Below, piece by piece: positions 12,694 to 24,523 of a stretch of DNA of 64,000 nucleotides. Where the stretch lies: contig JAGHQL010000083.1 in NCBI GenBank assembly GCA_020080175.1, positions 49,168 through 113,167 on the forward strand, given 5' to 3'. The position numbers and the translations under genes are program-made. This DNA is from Glutinoglossum americanum (lineage: Eukaryota; Ascomycota; Geoglossomycetes; Geoglossales; Geoglossaceae). Every line of letters starts with the position of its first letter. The first letter of the stretch is position 1. The notes under the pieces were generated by a model, which saw only the letters and a program-made list of their open reading frames with translations, was not told where the DNA came from and did not search any database.

Positions 12694-13958
12694 GTGCTTC
12701 ATCGCGCGATAGCCCACTCGGCGTTAACACAGGTTCCCGCTTTCTTGTTAGTTAGTTAGTCTCCCTCTTTACATTCCACGAATGCAAGGATTAGCCATGC
12801 CCGTTCCACGTGGTAAACACGATAAGATAGCTTCTAGATCTCCCTCTCTGCGATTAGATTTTAGATAACAAACAACAGAGCGAGAAGAGATGAATGGACA
12901 TTCCTGCCGACCACAAGAGACGGAGTAAGCCATGCATGTAGGGTGTCTTCAAGGCCGTATGCAAATGAGCGGAAAAGGGGGTAAGGATCGGCACCAATAT
13001 ATTGGTAATCGGCACGGTCAATAGATCGGCGGCTGAGCATATCCCGACACTGTAAGATACCTGTTATTAGTTAACCGTAATTTATCCAAAGATGGATCAC
13101 ATCAGGGCCCCTTTGGCTAATATATTGCTAAGCCATTTCAATATTCTTGGCGTCGTTGCCCGGGCGACGGACAACGATTAGGTTTTTTCCTACCAATCGC
13201 AGGCCCTCCTGGGGGGCCTATAGTTATTTAGGAGTTCGTCCCGCTTATTCAAGGATTTTTATGCAAAGTCTTTCCTCATCCACAAAACCCAGGAACGGAC
13301 TTTCCCAACTGCTAGAAATGTATCCCGGCTACACATTCCCTGTTGCGGTTATGGGTCAATGCGGAAAGAGGTTGAAGGTCATATAATAATAGAATAAGGT
13401 GTACGCAAATGTGAATAAGTTAATTGCTATATCGAAAAGACCATGTAAAAGAGCGTTCGTTGGGATGTATTTATGCTCCTAGAACATTCCATTAATTGCC
13501 CGGCACATGCTGGCACACGCAATGGCAAATATGCAACCACCGCCGTCATGGTTGGTGTCACGATGTCATGACCCCATTTCACACATGTTGACATGGCGCT
13601 GCCATGGCTGGCACCATGCCGTCATAGACTCCTTTCACATGTTAAATGTGAAAACGGCGGCTTAGCATATGACAACGCTCCTGCTACATGCCCCTTAAAG
13701 TAAGGCTTGATTGATGATCTAGATATAAGGTCGCTAAGAATGTAGTACGTGATATATATCCATGGAGTAGCCCTGAAATATGCTTCCTAACAGCCACCAC
13801 TAGCTTCAGGGGACATATGTAGGCTGCACAGTTTGCCGCATCCATCAGATGCCGCGGATATGTCAGTCGTGTGACCCTAGTTAGCTCCGGTATGCGCGCT
13901 CGCATAGCCGGGCGGTATTGTTAGATCCTGGGATATCAAAACATCACCTAAACACATG
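12694..13958. other. Intergenic stretch with one copy of a dispersed repeat
   Basis: No gene is supported here. The segment about 12940-13050 matches one at about 33960-34065, sharing a core that reads AAGGATC-GCACCA-TATATTGGT with transitions at the variable sites. The rest is AT-rich, with short stop-riddled frames and near 13560-13640 some short repeated words such as ATGGC/GTCATG. Confidence 0.5.
12940..13050. repeat. Dispersed repeat, copy A
   Basis: About 110 bp align with 33960-34065. Most differences seen by eye are C/T or G/A transitions, for example CGGCACCAAT against CAGCACCAGT and GGTAATCGG against GGTGATCGA. This is what repeat-induced point mutation leaves in ascomycete repeats. 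The parent element is not identified. Confidence 0.5.
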
Positions 13959-14995
13959 TTAGAGCTCATAACCCTTCAACTCCAATGGGCAACCGAACGG
14001 TCCGGACTCACCCCAGGGGTTCAACGAGAAGGCGAACTCGACCAGTGGAACCAAGAATAAGGTCAGCGCCAACACCTGCCCAAACCCCCATTCCGTCTCA
14101 CCTGCTGCCGTGATCTCCAAAAACTCACCCCGCAAGCTCCAAATAGAGATGATGTTCACGACTAGGAAAGCCACCGACCACAAAATCATTCCCCAAAGGA
14201 GCCACCGATATGATAGGCAAAAAGGGAGAGCGCCGCATGTGATAGCCCATGAAGTCCAACACGTCCGGCAGTGCTGCCCAACTCTGTCCCAGGAAAAAAA
14301 ACTCATGCCCCGCCTCTCCCTCCACGGCTCCACAAAGATCGCAAAGAGAATCAGAAATACCGCTTGTACAGGGATCACATTCCCGTACACGGACCCCACA
14401 GATGCACCACCCCTCTTCAGGCACTTCAACTCCTTCTTGAGCTTCTCATTTACCCACCACAGCCCAAGAACCAACGTCGCGATCCACGCCCCCAACAGAA
14501 TTAATAGATACACCCACCGATGTCGCTTCCACCACAACACCGCTTTAAGCCCCTGTGCGTCATCTCCCGATGGTGGATCTCGAGTCTTCCAAACAAAGAA
14601 CTCAACAAGGCCTACGGCGTAGGTGTTGAGCGTCGCGAGGTAGGAGACCATGCGTAGGTGGTAGGCCGATGCTCGAGTTCGCCGGATAGAGGAGCCAATC
14701 ACGAGCCCAAGGGTGAGGACCACCATGGCGTTGACGAGGTCGGTCATGAGCTTGTAGATGGCGGCATTGAAATTGTGAATTTTTGGATGGGTTCCATAGG
14801 AATTCCTGTAGATTCTGTGCAGTATGCAGTAGATAGCGCATGCGACGAGGGAGCCGACGGATTCGAGGATGAATGCATAGACTACCTTTTTGAAGTGCTG
14901 TGAGATGGCTCGGGTGAAGGGGGGTTGGTGGAACTTACGCCTGGACCGCTGATGTCGGGATCCGGCTTGAGATCTTGGCAAAAGTCTGAGGACAT
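13959..14995 (-). CDS. Fungal multi-pass membrane protein of the PDISG-type family, function unknown
   Basis: Two exons, 14995-14939 and 14885-13959, are joined by a 53-nt intron and give 327 aa. The first exon encodes MSSDFCQDLKPDPDISGPG. The join to VVYAFILESVGSLVACAIY restores the PDISG-x-GV start shared by a family of fungal integral membrane proteins, which decides both the start and the acceptor. At least seven hydrophobic segments follow, including LMTDLVNAMVVLTLGLVIG, a WVYLLILLGAWIATLVLGLW helix, VIPVQAVFLILFAIFV and a C-terminal VLALTLFLVPLVEFAF. No catalytic motif is visible. The neighbour at 10.5-12.7 kb is also a membrane protein, but it is unrelated and convergently oriented. 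Confidence 0.78.
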
Positions 14996-17076
14996 GGGTT
15001 TTGAATAATACGGTGGCCGTTTCTCGTTCCTCGGTGGAGGCTAGTCAATTTTTTTGGAATAGTTGCGCGTCTGTTGCCTGTGGAGTATAGCAAAGTATTC
15101 TGATTCCTTTGTCGATCCTATATAAATGTGCAGTAACTAAATCGTATCCAACCCCCCTAGCTAGTAGTTAAGTCGGCTGCCCCAAGTTCCTCCATGCAAA
15201 GTAATATATGATGAGCATTTTGGGCCTCGGAAATGCCTCAGGCCAAGGTCTGCCATCCCCAGACCGTGAAACTTCCAGTTACTCTCACGCCCTGGCTTAG
15301 TCTGATAGGCTACGCGCAACGAATCTTCGCGATGGCCAAGGCGGCTCGATCCCGAGCGATATGGCCCAGACCAGCCAAGATCGTCTAGAAGCGGTCTAAC
15401 ATGCAGATATTGACGGTTTTGGATGAACATTTCTAGGCGCAAGGCTTCTTTACTCAGCAGCATCCAAAGCAAATGCCCGATAAGGTGTAGGGTCGCATGA
15501 CTTTCTAGATCTGAACAGTTGACGGGGACAGAATAACCAATTCACGGTAGAGAGTTACCCCATTTAACAAGGCTGCCACCCGACCTGCTTGAGTGATCAT
15601 CGGCATGCATCTGATGGCGGCCTATGAAATTCGCGCTACAGTGGCTGCCAAGGAACAGCGCCGATTCGAGACCCACCCTAACCTCAGCGCGGGCGAGGAT
15701 GGGAAGCCTTGGCTTCCGTTCGAGAACGCTGAATAACATGGAGGCGTTATTTCTCATCCTGGCGGCATAGCAGCTGACTTATAGCTAGATCCTTAAGATG
15801 AGCTGAGTAAAAGGTGCAAAGAGAATGCCGTAGGTGGAGAGCGTTTATCGAGGCCTCGGTAAATAAGACTCATACTTTTGATCCCACCGTCAATATCTTC
15901 CCGCCTCCGCACACAAAAACCATAAAACGCAATGTTGGAAGTAGCACTCATGGTGCGACACGGAACGTGGCCCGTGCCAAGGCATAGGGGCAGCGGAATT
16001 CTGGTGGCCCCTATTTGGGTGGCTGGGCTAAGCGACCCCAACACATATAGGGTGTACGTCCACATCATGTAGTTAGATAAGGTGATTCATAATAGACTCA
16101 ATTCTATCTACACGAGGTTATACTACACTATTCTATTACGCAAGTTCCAACAAAACCTACTTGACCCTCGTACAAGGAGTCTACTAAAAGATAGATACCG
16201 TCCTAAAGAGTTATCAGATTTGCCTACAATTCTTATTAGCATTGCGTTCCAAGACATTCCGGTCTTGGCGCCAATATCCCGCTACCTAAATACTTTAGCG
16301 TCGAAATATAGCTGAACAGACAGGCATAGAGACGTATATGCGGGACTATCTGAGCTTTCTTAATATCGAATTGTTAGCAATGGAGGCGCTTGCGCCTCCC
16401 TATCTTTTTGAACCCCGACAACCAAGATTGATAGGGGGAATTTGGCGTCTCGGAAACAGTATCAGCACTCATTCTTTGTTACTATTAGGCGAGATAAATT
16501 CCCTTAGGAAGGCCCCTATGTAGGGGCCTCAACAAATAGTATGATGTGGTAGAGCTCATGCCTAAACGAGGCCTAGCGAGAACCCCGCTTTACTGCTGTT
16601 AATAGTGCTCTCATAGAAGGTATGGAGGAAAACATATTGGGAGAAGCCATGGCACTCAATGAGCGAGGGGAGCTGTACGGTGTTATATAGGCTGTTAGAA
16701 TTAGATGTCAGCGTGAGATTAAAGAACATTTAATTACTCGCATACTCCCTAGAAAGCCACATCTATAATTAACTAAGTTGGAGCACGGTGAGGACAAAAG
16801 GTAAAACACTCATAACTATATGCAGCGTAATGTATAGGAATTGTTAGAAGGCAATTTTCTCGGGAAGTTCTATAGACCCAATTGAAGTTTGTGACCTATA
16901 AATTCCTAATTAAGAATGGCTATAGAGGTTGCGATGCGGGCGGTATATCTGAAAACCGCTGACCGTAATACTAACTGCAGCTTCGCCTAGATATCTGGCA
17001 TTATAAATTGCGTACTCAGATGCAGAGCAGGCGAACACCAACTCTAAGCAGACTTCCTCTTTAGGATGAATTACCC
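14996..17076. other. Gene-free, AT-rich stretch with repeat-like scars
   Basis: No protein family is recognisable. The AT-rich part from about 16080 to 17040 contains many stops in all frames and a perfect inverted repeat at 16382-16399 (GGAGGCGC, two bases, GCGCCTCC). It looks like decayed mobile DNA, but no transposase or reverse transcriptase motif survives. Confidence 0.45.
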
Positions 17077-18816
17077 TTAGGCTTTGCATTCCTCCAGCTG
17101 CTTAACAATGTGCCATCTAAACTCCTTCAGAAACTCCATCTTCGGTTGCACAACCTGGCCCTCCTTTACCTCGAATTTATCGGATATGCAAGCAAGGACA
17201 ACATCACGATATATAGCACCCATTGTCACGCCCAAGCGGGGTATGTATGTTTCCAGAAGATTCTTACGTAGAGTATGGCGATCATCCTCACGCTTGAAGT
17301 CTTGGAGAGGCCGCCAAGCACCTATCTCAAAGAGAACGAGTCCTAGAGCGTAAATGTCGTACTCCCGGCGATACTTGAGTTCTGATGTCTCATCTAGGGT
17401 ATCGCGGTCTTCCGCGGTCTGATAGTCGGGGTGGCGATAGAGATAGTCGGACTCGGGCGGTTCAGTGTACTCGCTATCCTGGTCCAGGCGAGAATATTCA
17501 AACCCGGTAAGGAATGGAGAGAGCACATCAATTTCGCCATCGCGTTTTTTGAAAAAAAGGACGTTTTTCGGGTTAATGCTCTTGTGGAACCAATTGGCAC
17601 AATGAAACTCGTACACGGAGTTGGAAATAAGGGCCGCAAGGCTAAACCTCTCCCCAAGGAGAAGTTGTTTGTCCTTCTTCCGCGCATCGTACAGCATCCT
17701 CAGGGAAATCGGATTCGAGAGGGGATCGGACCCAGGCGGGTGCCCGAATACAAAGCCAAAGCGATCTTCCTTGCTGTCATCAAAGAACTTCAAACAATTC
17801 AATGTCAGAAACCCCTTGGGCTTCGGGTCCTGATGGAGAGCTTGCGCAATATTCTCGATCCGTGTCAAAAGCCTCTTGAATTTGTCCGGATTGGATTTGA
17901 GATCTCCTTTATATTTTTTCCATTCAATAAGGATACGGACATCTCCTGTAGGAGAAGTGTAGGTACCAGTCACTGCGATTGGGTTTTCCGAATCGATTGC
18001 GATCAGTGAGGGAGATATGGAGAGGTTCTCAGGGCTCAACCGACTTAGCAACGCAGAGCCTGCCCGGATAGCCACTTCCTTTGCCGTAGCCATTGTATAT
18101 ATGCTGGCGTTCTGAGACTTTGCTGCCTCAGCAAACTTGTGCAATACACGCCACTCTTCGGTGGAGGTAAGCTCCTCAACTACGGCCCGGCCGACGTCTT
18201 TGCAACATGGATATGGGAGAAGAGCAAAAAGCGAATCGTTTATATCTTTGAGTTCCTTGACAAGTCGCTCAGACCTTTCCTGCCCAGTCACAGCCCAACG
18301 GATTTTCCCTCGTGAGGGGATGAGAGAGGCCATGCGCTGAAGCCAAGAAGTCATCTCTGCTGTCCCACTTTGCGAAGCAATAATAGCTGCGGTCACTGGA
18401 GGCGGCAAAGTACTGACACCGGCCGGGGCAGCTAATGCAGGACCTGCTGCAGTGCTAAGGCCATAACGTGACTTCAAAACCTCCAGATCGCTAAGCAAGA
18501 CTTGGATAGCCGATGAAAGGAGGACCAAGCTAGCATCCTCCAGGGGGGTCTTCTCTTTAATCTCGCTGATCTGGAGGTATTCTGCTACATCAGGAAGAGT
18601 AAAGGTATCTGGTATCCCGAGCGCATCGCCCCATCGCGAGAGCCTACTTTCTTCAATAACAAGCTTTGCCTTCAGAATGGCCGAAGTATCGTCAAAAGAG
18701 AGTGCTCCGGTGTAGGTGCTAAACGCTCTCTTTGCAATATGGAATAGTTGCAACGATAGCCCACCAATCCCAATATTTAGGGAAGCAATCCCCAGGCTGT
18801 GGTCAAAGGAAGACAT
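17077..18816 (-). CDS. HeLo domain-pseudokinase fusion (MLKL-like architecture)
   Basis: A single exon encodes 579 aa. Residues 1 to about 210 fit the HeLo domain of HET-S/LopB-type fungal cell-death proteins: a hydrophobic N-terminus (LGIASLNIGIGGLSLQLFHIAKR), then the pattern KAKLVIEESRLSRWGDALG at about residues 49-67, then helices reaching ELKDINDSLFALLP near 187-201. From about residue 285 a protein-kinase-like fold follows, with VRILIEWKKYKG as a strand and EYDIYALGLVLFEIGAWRPL as the F-helix region. The catalytic loop reads HKSINPKNVL (411-420), so the HRD aspartate and the catalytic-loop lysine are replaced. TGF (437-439) stands where DFG is expected. It should therefore be a pseudokinase. 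HeLo domains act at membranes and execute cell death in known family members; control by the kinase-like part is inference. It is divergent from the kinase-ankyrin gene starting at 19081. Confidence 0.85.
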   Translation of the reverse strand: MSSFDHSLGIASLNIGIGGLSLQLFHIAKRAFSTYTGALSFDDTSAILKAKLVIEESRLSRWGDALGIPDTFTLPDVAEYLQISEIKEKTPLEDASLVLLSSAIQVLLSDLEVLKSRYGLSTAAGPALAAPAGVSTLPPPVTAAIIASQSGTAEMTSWLQRMASLIPSRGKIRWAVTGQERSERLVKELKDINDSLFALLPYPCCKDVGRAVVEELTSTEEWRVLHKFAEAAKSQNASIYTMATAKEVAIRAGSALLSRLSPENLSISPSLIAIDSENPIAVTGTYTSPTGDVRILIEWKKYKGDLKSNPDKFKRLLTRIENIAQALHQDPKPKGFLTLNCLKFFDDSKEDRFGFVFGHPPGSDPLSNPISLRMLYDARKKDKQLLLGERFSLAALISNSVYEFHCANWFHKSINPKNVLFFKKRDGEIDVLSPFLTGFEYSRLDQDSEYTEPPESDYLYRHPDYQTAEDRDTLDETSELKYRREYDIYALGLVLFEIGAWRPLQDFKREDDRHTLRKNLLETYIPRLGVTMGAIYRDVVLACISDKFEVKEGQVVQPKMEFLKEFRWHIVKQLEECKA

Positions 18817-19080
18817 GGTAAAATCATCCGGCAGCAGATTGCGGACCGAATTGGTGCGGAGGTGGTGGGCCGATGTCGAAAGAGGTTGGGGATCGGGCGG
18901 TCACGCGATAATATGTTAGCGTTATTGCCTTGGCTTGTGTAACAACGGCGCGGGGTCCAAAGGCGCAACTGGGTAAACTTTGGTTTACGACTTTCTGCTA
19001 CATAGAGCTGAACACACATTTCGTGTCAGTCAAAAGCTCTCTTCACCCCACACCTTCTTATTCTCCGATACTCCGCCGAC
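18817..19080. promoter_or_regulatory. Shared bidirectional promoter of the HeLo-pseudokinase and kinase-ankyrin genes
   Basis: Only 264 bp separate the two start codons, which point away from each other, so both promoters must overlap here. The last 50 bp before the ATG at 19081 are pyrimidine-rich, as is common upstream of fungal starts. No transcription-factor site was assigned. Co-expression of the two genes is the natural inference. Confidence 0.55.
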
Positions 19081-22000
19081 ATGAGCCGGGTTGAAGAGTT
19101 ATGGGGTGACATCCTCACGGCGAAGACTCATCCAAGTAGTAACGTTTGCGCCACTCTCGGAAATGGAGAGCACCAGGCCGACCTAATCTCGTTCATATCA
19201 AATTCCTACGAGCTAGACATTCCATTGCTAGACACGAGCAGTCCTAATATCTTGCGATGGCTTGGTGGAGGTACCTCTTCCACTGTCAGCTTATTCCGCC
19301 TAGGGCACAAACAGGACCTCATTACGTGGAAGAGCGCAAAAGCCTGGAAAATTAACGAAAGGGAAGAAATTGCTATCAAAAGAGCTGTCACCCTCCAAGA
19401 TAGGAAGGCCATGCTCAACGAGCTCAGGATCCTTTCTCACCCGCCATTACGCCAACATGCAAATATCATAGACATTATGGGTTGGTCGGTCAAGACTGAT
19501 AACAGCCCCTTAGAGCCACTACTCATCGTCGAAGCATCACCGTGTGGGGATCTTACCAAATTCATCCTAGACAGGGTGTCCAGCAATACCGGTAGCATCG
19601 CCTCCGTTTCGATTGATATAGCTCGAGGCTTGTACGCTCTGCACTGCTCTAGTGTGATTCACGGTGACATCAAAAGTGCCAACGTCCTCCTATTCGCCAA
19701 TCCGCAAGGGGCGGGCGAACCATATACAGCCAAGCTATGTGACTTTGGCTTTTCTGTGATAGCCTCCGACCGCTCTGAGAACACGAATGCAATATCACTC
19801 CCACGAAGTGTTCCTTACAACGCTCCAGAATGTAGAGCAGGAAAAGAGATTCCATTTTCAAGCGCTTACCTGGCAGATATATACAGCTATGGCATGGTGC
19901 TGTGGGATATCTGGTCCGGCGGCTGGATTTTGAGGAATGATAAATGGCAGCTTGAATCCCGGAAACAAAGCGACACGCTGATGGAAGAAATGCATCGCTC
20001 AATAAACAACCAGGCCGACCTCCAGGATTTACAGAAGACGTTAATATGTGATATACTCTCCGGATGTCTTCGAGGAAAACCTGAAGAGAGGACCCGGTCA
20101 CTTGAGCATTTGCTTCCAAAGCTTGAAAGTATCACTCCTGGAGGTCATGGAGTGGACCGAGATACCTTATCTGACAAACCTCCTACAAATAAGACAGCGC
20201 TCGCTTCGGTTAACAGCGGAAAACGTGTTGCTGAACTAGCCCCTCTCCCTGCAGATGTAAGTATATATGTGCATATATACCACTCAAGGTTCTATACTTG
20301 GCAATATCTGACATACGATAGGGCAACATCCTGGTTCAGTCAACGCTCACTCTTGGACGCCGTGCCCGAGCTGCCATTCTAGATAGTCTCGAAACGAGAG
20401 TAAAGGCAGATCATCCGGCAGGACTTTTCGCTGTTCATTACCTGCTGTCGTTCTGCTACCTAACGGGGTATGGAGCCGATCGCAACTTGCCTCTGTCTGT
20501 TGAACATATGGCCAAGGCTGCGAAGAATGGCTCGCGTAAGGCTCTTTCGATACTTCCACGGTACTGCTTCGTTCTGGGTGTGCCATTCCCGGCGCATGTA
20601 GTAGGTAGCTCAGAGAGTGGTGCTATGGCTTCTATAGCTCAACTTGAATTAGCATACGGATATTCAAGTCATCCCAGAATTGCAGCTGATATTCGCGGTG
20701 CTGCAGTCTCGCTCTCCCTATTGGAGCTTGGTAAACGCAAGGGGTTGCATTTGAGTACCTCCCGTCCTGTACTAAAAGATAAGCCCGAGGAGGATACAGA
20801 CCCCACCCGCTCTAACGCTCAAGTTAAGGCCATCAAAGACCACGGATATACTCAGGTGTTAAGGGAACAGATGGACAAGGTCGAAAACAGAATTGACGCA
20901 AAGAACTCTGACAACAGCCCCGACATAAACTACCAAGACGGCGACGGAGACTCACTTCTACATTATGCCTGCTTTTTTGGATTTGCCGAAGCAACAACCC
21001 ACTTGTTAGGGCGAGGGGCGAAACCCTTTGCCAACAACGAGGGCATAACTCCACTTCACTGGTTAAGTCAATTCCCTCACGATTCCATTGAGGCAATTCT
21101 GGGTATGCTCCTTAAGTGCGGAGCCGATTTGGATGCCGCCTCAGCTGGCACTGGAATATGTAGCCTTCATCCAGCCAACTGGCTTCCTCCAGGGACGCCC
21201 TTATCCTGGGCCGTGGCGGCCAGGAGAAAAGATATCGTGACATTACTTCTATCTCATCAAGCTGACCCCCTACTCCCCGCCTATAAATCCGCGCTGGCGA
21301 TTGCTGCGAACTATCATGAGAACGAAATACTGGAGCTTCTCTTAGATCATCTGACAACGACCGCTAGGAGTGCGACTAGCGACAGCCAGGAGCTTAGCTT
21401 GCTCGGAATGGCTATAAAATCGATACCACTCACAGATAGGATCATTCGCCATGGCGAAGCATATAAAACCGCAGCTGCTCTTACAATAGGCCTCCTTGTT
21501 AGTAGAGGGTACGATGTTGCTGCGCAAGTCATCCACGGAGCGACTTCAAGTGGGCTCAGGTACTCGATCCTCAATGACCATTCTGAAAGTAATATGGATA
21601 TTATGCAATGCCTACTCGAGAATGGTGGCTCTGCTCCTGAAGTACTAGAACTAGAGGATCCGACTGACTTCCTTCCTCCAATCCACTGTGCTATGTCAAA
21701 CGCCGCAAGGCATCTATTCAGAATATTAATGGAGCATGGCGCAGACGTGAACCACGCAGCGGGAGTTCGAAAATACACCTGCCTGCATGCATGTTCAAGA
21801 AGCGACCCCGACGATTCTCTTTATTTCGCAAGAGAGCTTTTAGAAGGCCATGCACTAGCCGTAGTACCTGAACTCGAAGCGGGAGATATCGACGGCGCCA
21901 CACCATTCATGCTTGCATGCCGTTTCCAGCGCGTCGAACTCGCAAAATATCTCCTCAGCAAAGGCGCAAACCCCTACGCCACCGACAATGAAGGCTATAC

Positions 22001-22463
22001 TGTCACTAGCTACTGTCTCTCCAAATCCTCCTTCACATCTCTTTGCGAAATCCTCCCCGACCTCGCTGATCACAACTTCATCTGCCACCCGGGGATGGGC
22101 GTAACAGCACTCCATCACCTCACCGAATGGGACGAAGTCACTGAACCCGATGCACTAATCCTGCTCAACGAAATTTTCTCCCATTGTGCTCCCGACCTCG
22201 TAAATATGCCCACGCTCTTGAATGGGAGAACAGCCTTATTCTCTGCGGTAAGGAGAGGGAATGTGAAAATGGCTAAGCTGCTATTGGAACATGGAGCTGA
22301 TTTTGGTGGGATAAGGGATAAGGATGGGATTACAGCGGGGGAGTTGGCACTGGCGATGTATCTTGGGTATAACGAAGCGGGGATGAAGGATAAGGAGGAG
22401 AGGTTAGGCGCTGTTTGCCAGATACTCGGTGAATATGGGAACGGGTTCATAGAGTTAGCCTGA
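19081..22463 (+). CDS. Protein kinase with C-terminal ankyrin repeats
   Basis: Two exons, 19081-20256 and 20322-22463, are joined by a 65-nt phase-0 intron and give about 1105 aa. The kinase domain keeps every key element: glycine loop GGGTSSTV (residues 62-69), AIK lysine K100, helix-C glutamate in NELRIL, catalytic loop VIHGDIKSANVLL with D196, DFG at 221-223 and APE at 248-250. The HGD variant of HRD is seen in other active kinases. After a linker with TPR/SEL1-like helices (LFAVHYLLSFCYLTGYGADR), ankyrin repeats run from about residue 600 to 1080, for example GDSLLHYACFFGFAEATTHL, GATPFMLACRFQRVELAKYL and GRTALFSAVRRGNVKMAKLL. The order resembles animal RIPK4/ANKK1. It shares a promoter region with the HeLo-pseudokinase gene, which makes that protein a candidate partner or substrate (inference). 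Confidence 0.88.
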
Positions 22464-24523
22464 CCGACCAAAAAAACAAGTCCGCGCCAGCTCTAAAAAA
22501 CCATCTTGCTAAGTAGTTGCCGTACTCTTATACATAACCCTTGGGTTTAGTTTTGGTTCGGCTCTAGTAAGTGGCAAACTCGAGCATAATATTCCCACCC
22601 CCGGGTACCGCTAGATGCAGTATAGGGGCGTGACTAGACAATATAGAGAAAACACCGCAAATTGCCACAAAAAGTAATCTTATTTACTCCACTGCTATGG
22701 AGACTCCACAAAACGGAGTGATTACGGAAACCACAGATAACTAGGGCTAACGTCGACACCGAGGATAACCATCATCAGTGGACGCCGTCACCCTATAGAA
22801 ATATCCTATAATATATGAATTAATCTAAGCCCATATAAATACCATCTTAAGAGACTTTTGCTGGATGGTGTCTGGCTGCTATGCCGCCCTGCGGAGGGCT
22901 CCAACTTTTTTTTTTGGCGGCTGGGCCGCGGCTGCTCTCTGGCGTATAAGCAAATGTTCTCATATATCGATAGTCAATAGACAACACCTAGCGTAGGCTA
23001 ATAATTGGATCAACTCGTTCCTTACCTACATTGAACGCCTACCTTGTTCCCTCATTCCATGGACTACTCTGAATTATGCAGCTTCGTCCAGGCATTTAGG
23101 TGCCGGGTTGACGCTCTAGAAAATAAAAGGACCACAAAACTTCTAGTATCTCGCCTTCAGCCAAAAACTAGAGATCACTCGCGAACTAAGATCACGGGTG
23201 TTTTTGCTTCTCCCAATTAAAACGGTGCTATTTCCGAATGCTACCCAAAGGGAGTGGTCATTGTGAAAGATATAGATATGATGTCGTATATGCGCAGCCG
23301 TGCTAAGCCTTCTCTCGTTTCGTTGACCGCATCAATCTTCTCGTAGTCGCTTGAGGATTTTCACGAGCTTATTTAGGCGTTCGCTAGGCGAGCTTGATAG
23401 TAGGGTTAGTTACTCGTATAGCACATTTTTAGATTCTTATTTACCTCGTGTGGCACAATGTTTACTGATCCAGCACAAATTTACTGCTGCCTGTCAAATT
23501 TTGCGCAGCGGTGAACATATTCACCTCACCTTTTTAAGTCATGCCACTTGATCGATCGCCAAACGTAATAGCTAAAGCTACGTATATTTGGGCTCTCTGG
23601 TAGGCTTCATTTAGGCTATTCCACACTAGGCTTTTGGCGAGGTGGGATATCGATGGACTTCTTAAATTAATGTTTCGTTAAGAGTGCGGATACTTTCAAT
23701 ATGAGCCTCTTGTCATGACAAGCAGTATCCTCTAGGCATTTGGAGCCCGCATTGATCCCCTATGAATTGAAGTCGCTAACTTTATGGGTAGTTAGGCCCG
23801 AAAGTTGGAATATGCAGCACGTGTTATACAAGCAAATAAGTTCTAAAAATGTGCGATACCAGTAATTATTCTTTGAAGGAATGGAGTTGACCTGTAGGGA
23901 ACGTAAGTATGCCGTTGACCTACAGATCGCGTTAAATTATAACGTAAACTATAGAGCTAGTTTTAAAGAGGGTAGAGATAGCAGAGGGATACGTGCCGAC
24001 ACAATCAGAAAAGTTCATACGAATTCGCCACTAATGAGATCCACACATCAGTGCGGTCTATATGCTCGCACGATCTGGAGGTCATGCGAATGCGGTAAAA
24101 GAGCTTATCTCACACACCTGGATAGGCCAATATGCGAGGTTGCGAGAATGCAGCACTCATAACCCACATCTAGCCAATAGCAACCCTACATACCTCGCCA
24201 TCTCGTATAAAATCCTATCTATTTATTATTCTATATTAACCCGTTCTATTAATTCCAGCTACACTACTATACCCTATCAGAAACCAACGTGCGAACATGC
24301 GGGTCACAAAGTGGTCGGCTGGGACGTAATGGCGACGTAATCCCGGGTTAATAAAGATGTGTATATAAAAGGGCGAGCTGGCGCCCTACCTCCCAGTCAT
24401 AGACACAGCGCGACATTCCTGTTCGGACTATAGTGCAAAAATTTTGTCCTCCCTTGAATAGCATCCACTAAGACACCTCGACGACATACATTAGGAATTA
24501 AACGCCAAATTTAATCCGCAAAA
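22464..24523. other. Gene-free, AT-rich stretch with decayed fragments
   Basis: No intact gene is seen. A short frame near 24045-24115 reads like an ankyrin repeat fragment (VYMLARSGGHANAVKELI) without start or continuation. The rest, especially 22,700-24,350, is AT-rich with many stops and TA-rich words, consistent with mutated repeats. A poly-T run lies near 22905. Confidence 0.45.
24051..24115 (+). pseudogene. Possible ankyrin-repeat relic
   Basis: One frame reads ISAVYMLARSGGHANAVKEL, which fits the helix pair of an ankyrin repeat. Neither side continues the pattern and stops are close. It may be a scrap of a decayed ankyrin or NLR gene. Chance similarity is possible. Confidence 0.25.

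Noticed and set aside
16382-16399. Perfect inverted repeat considered as a terminator or element end
   Set aside because: Fungal nuclear genes do not use such terminators, and no partner repeat or flanking gene end was found, so only the palindrome itself is recorded.
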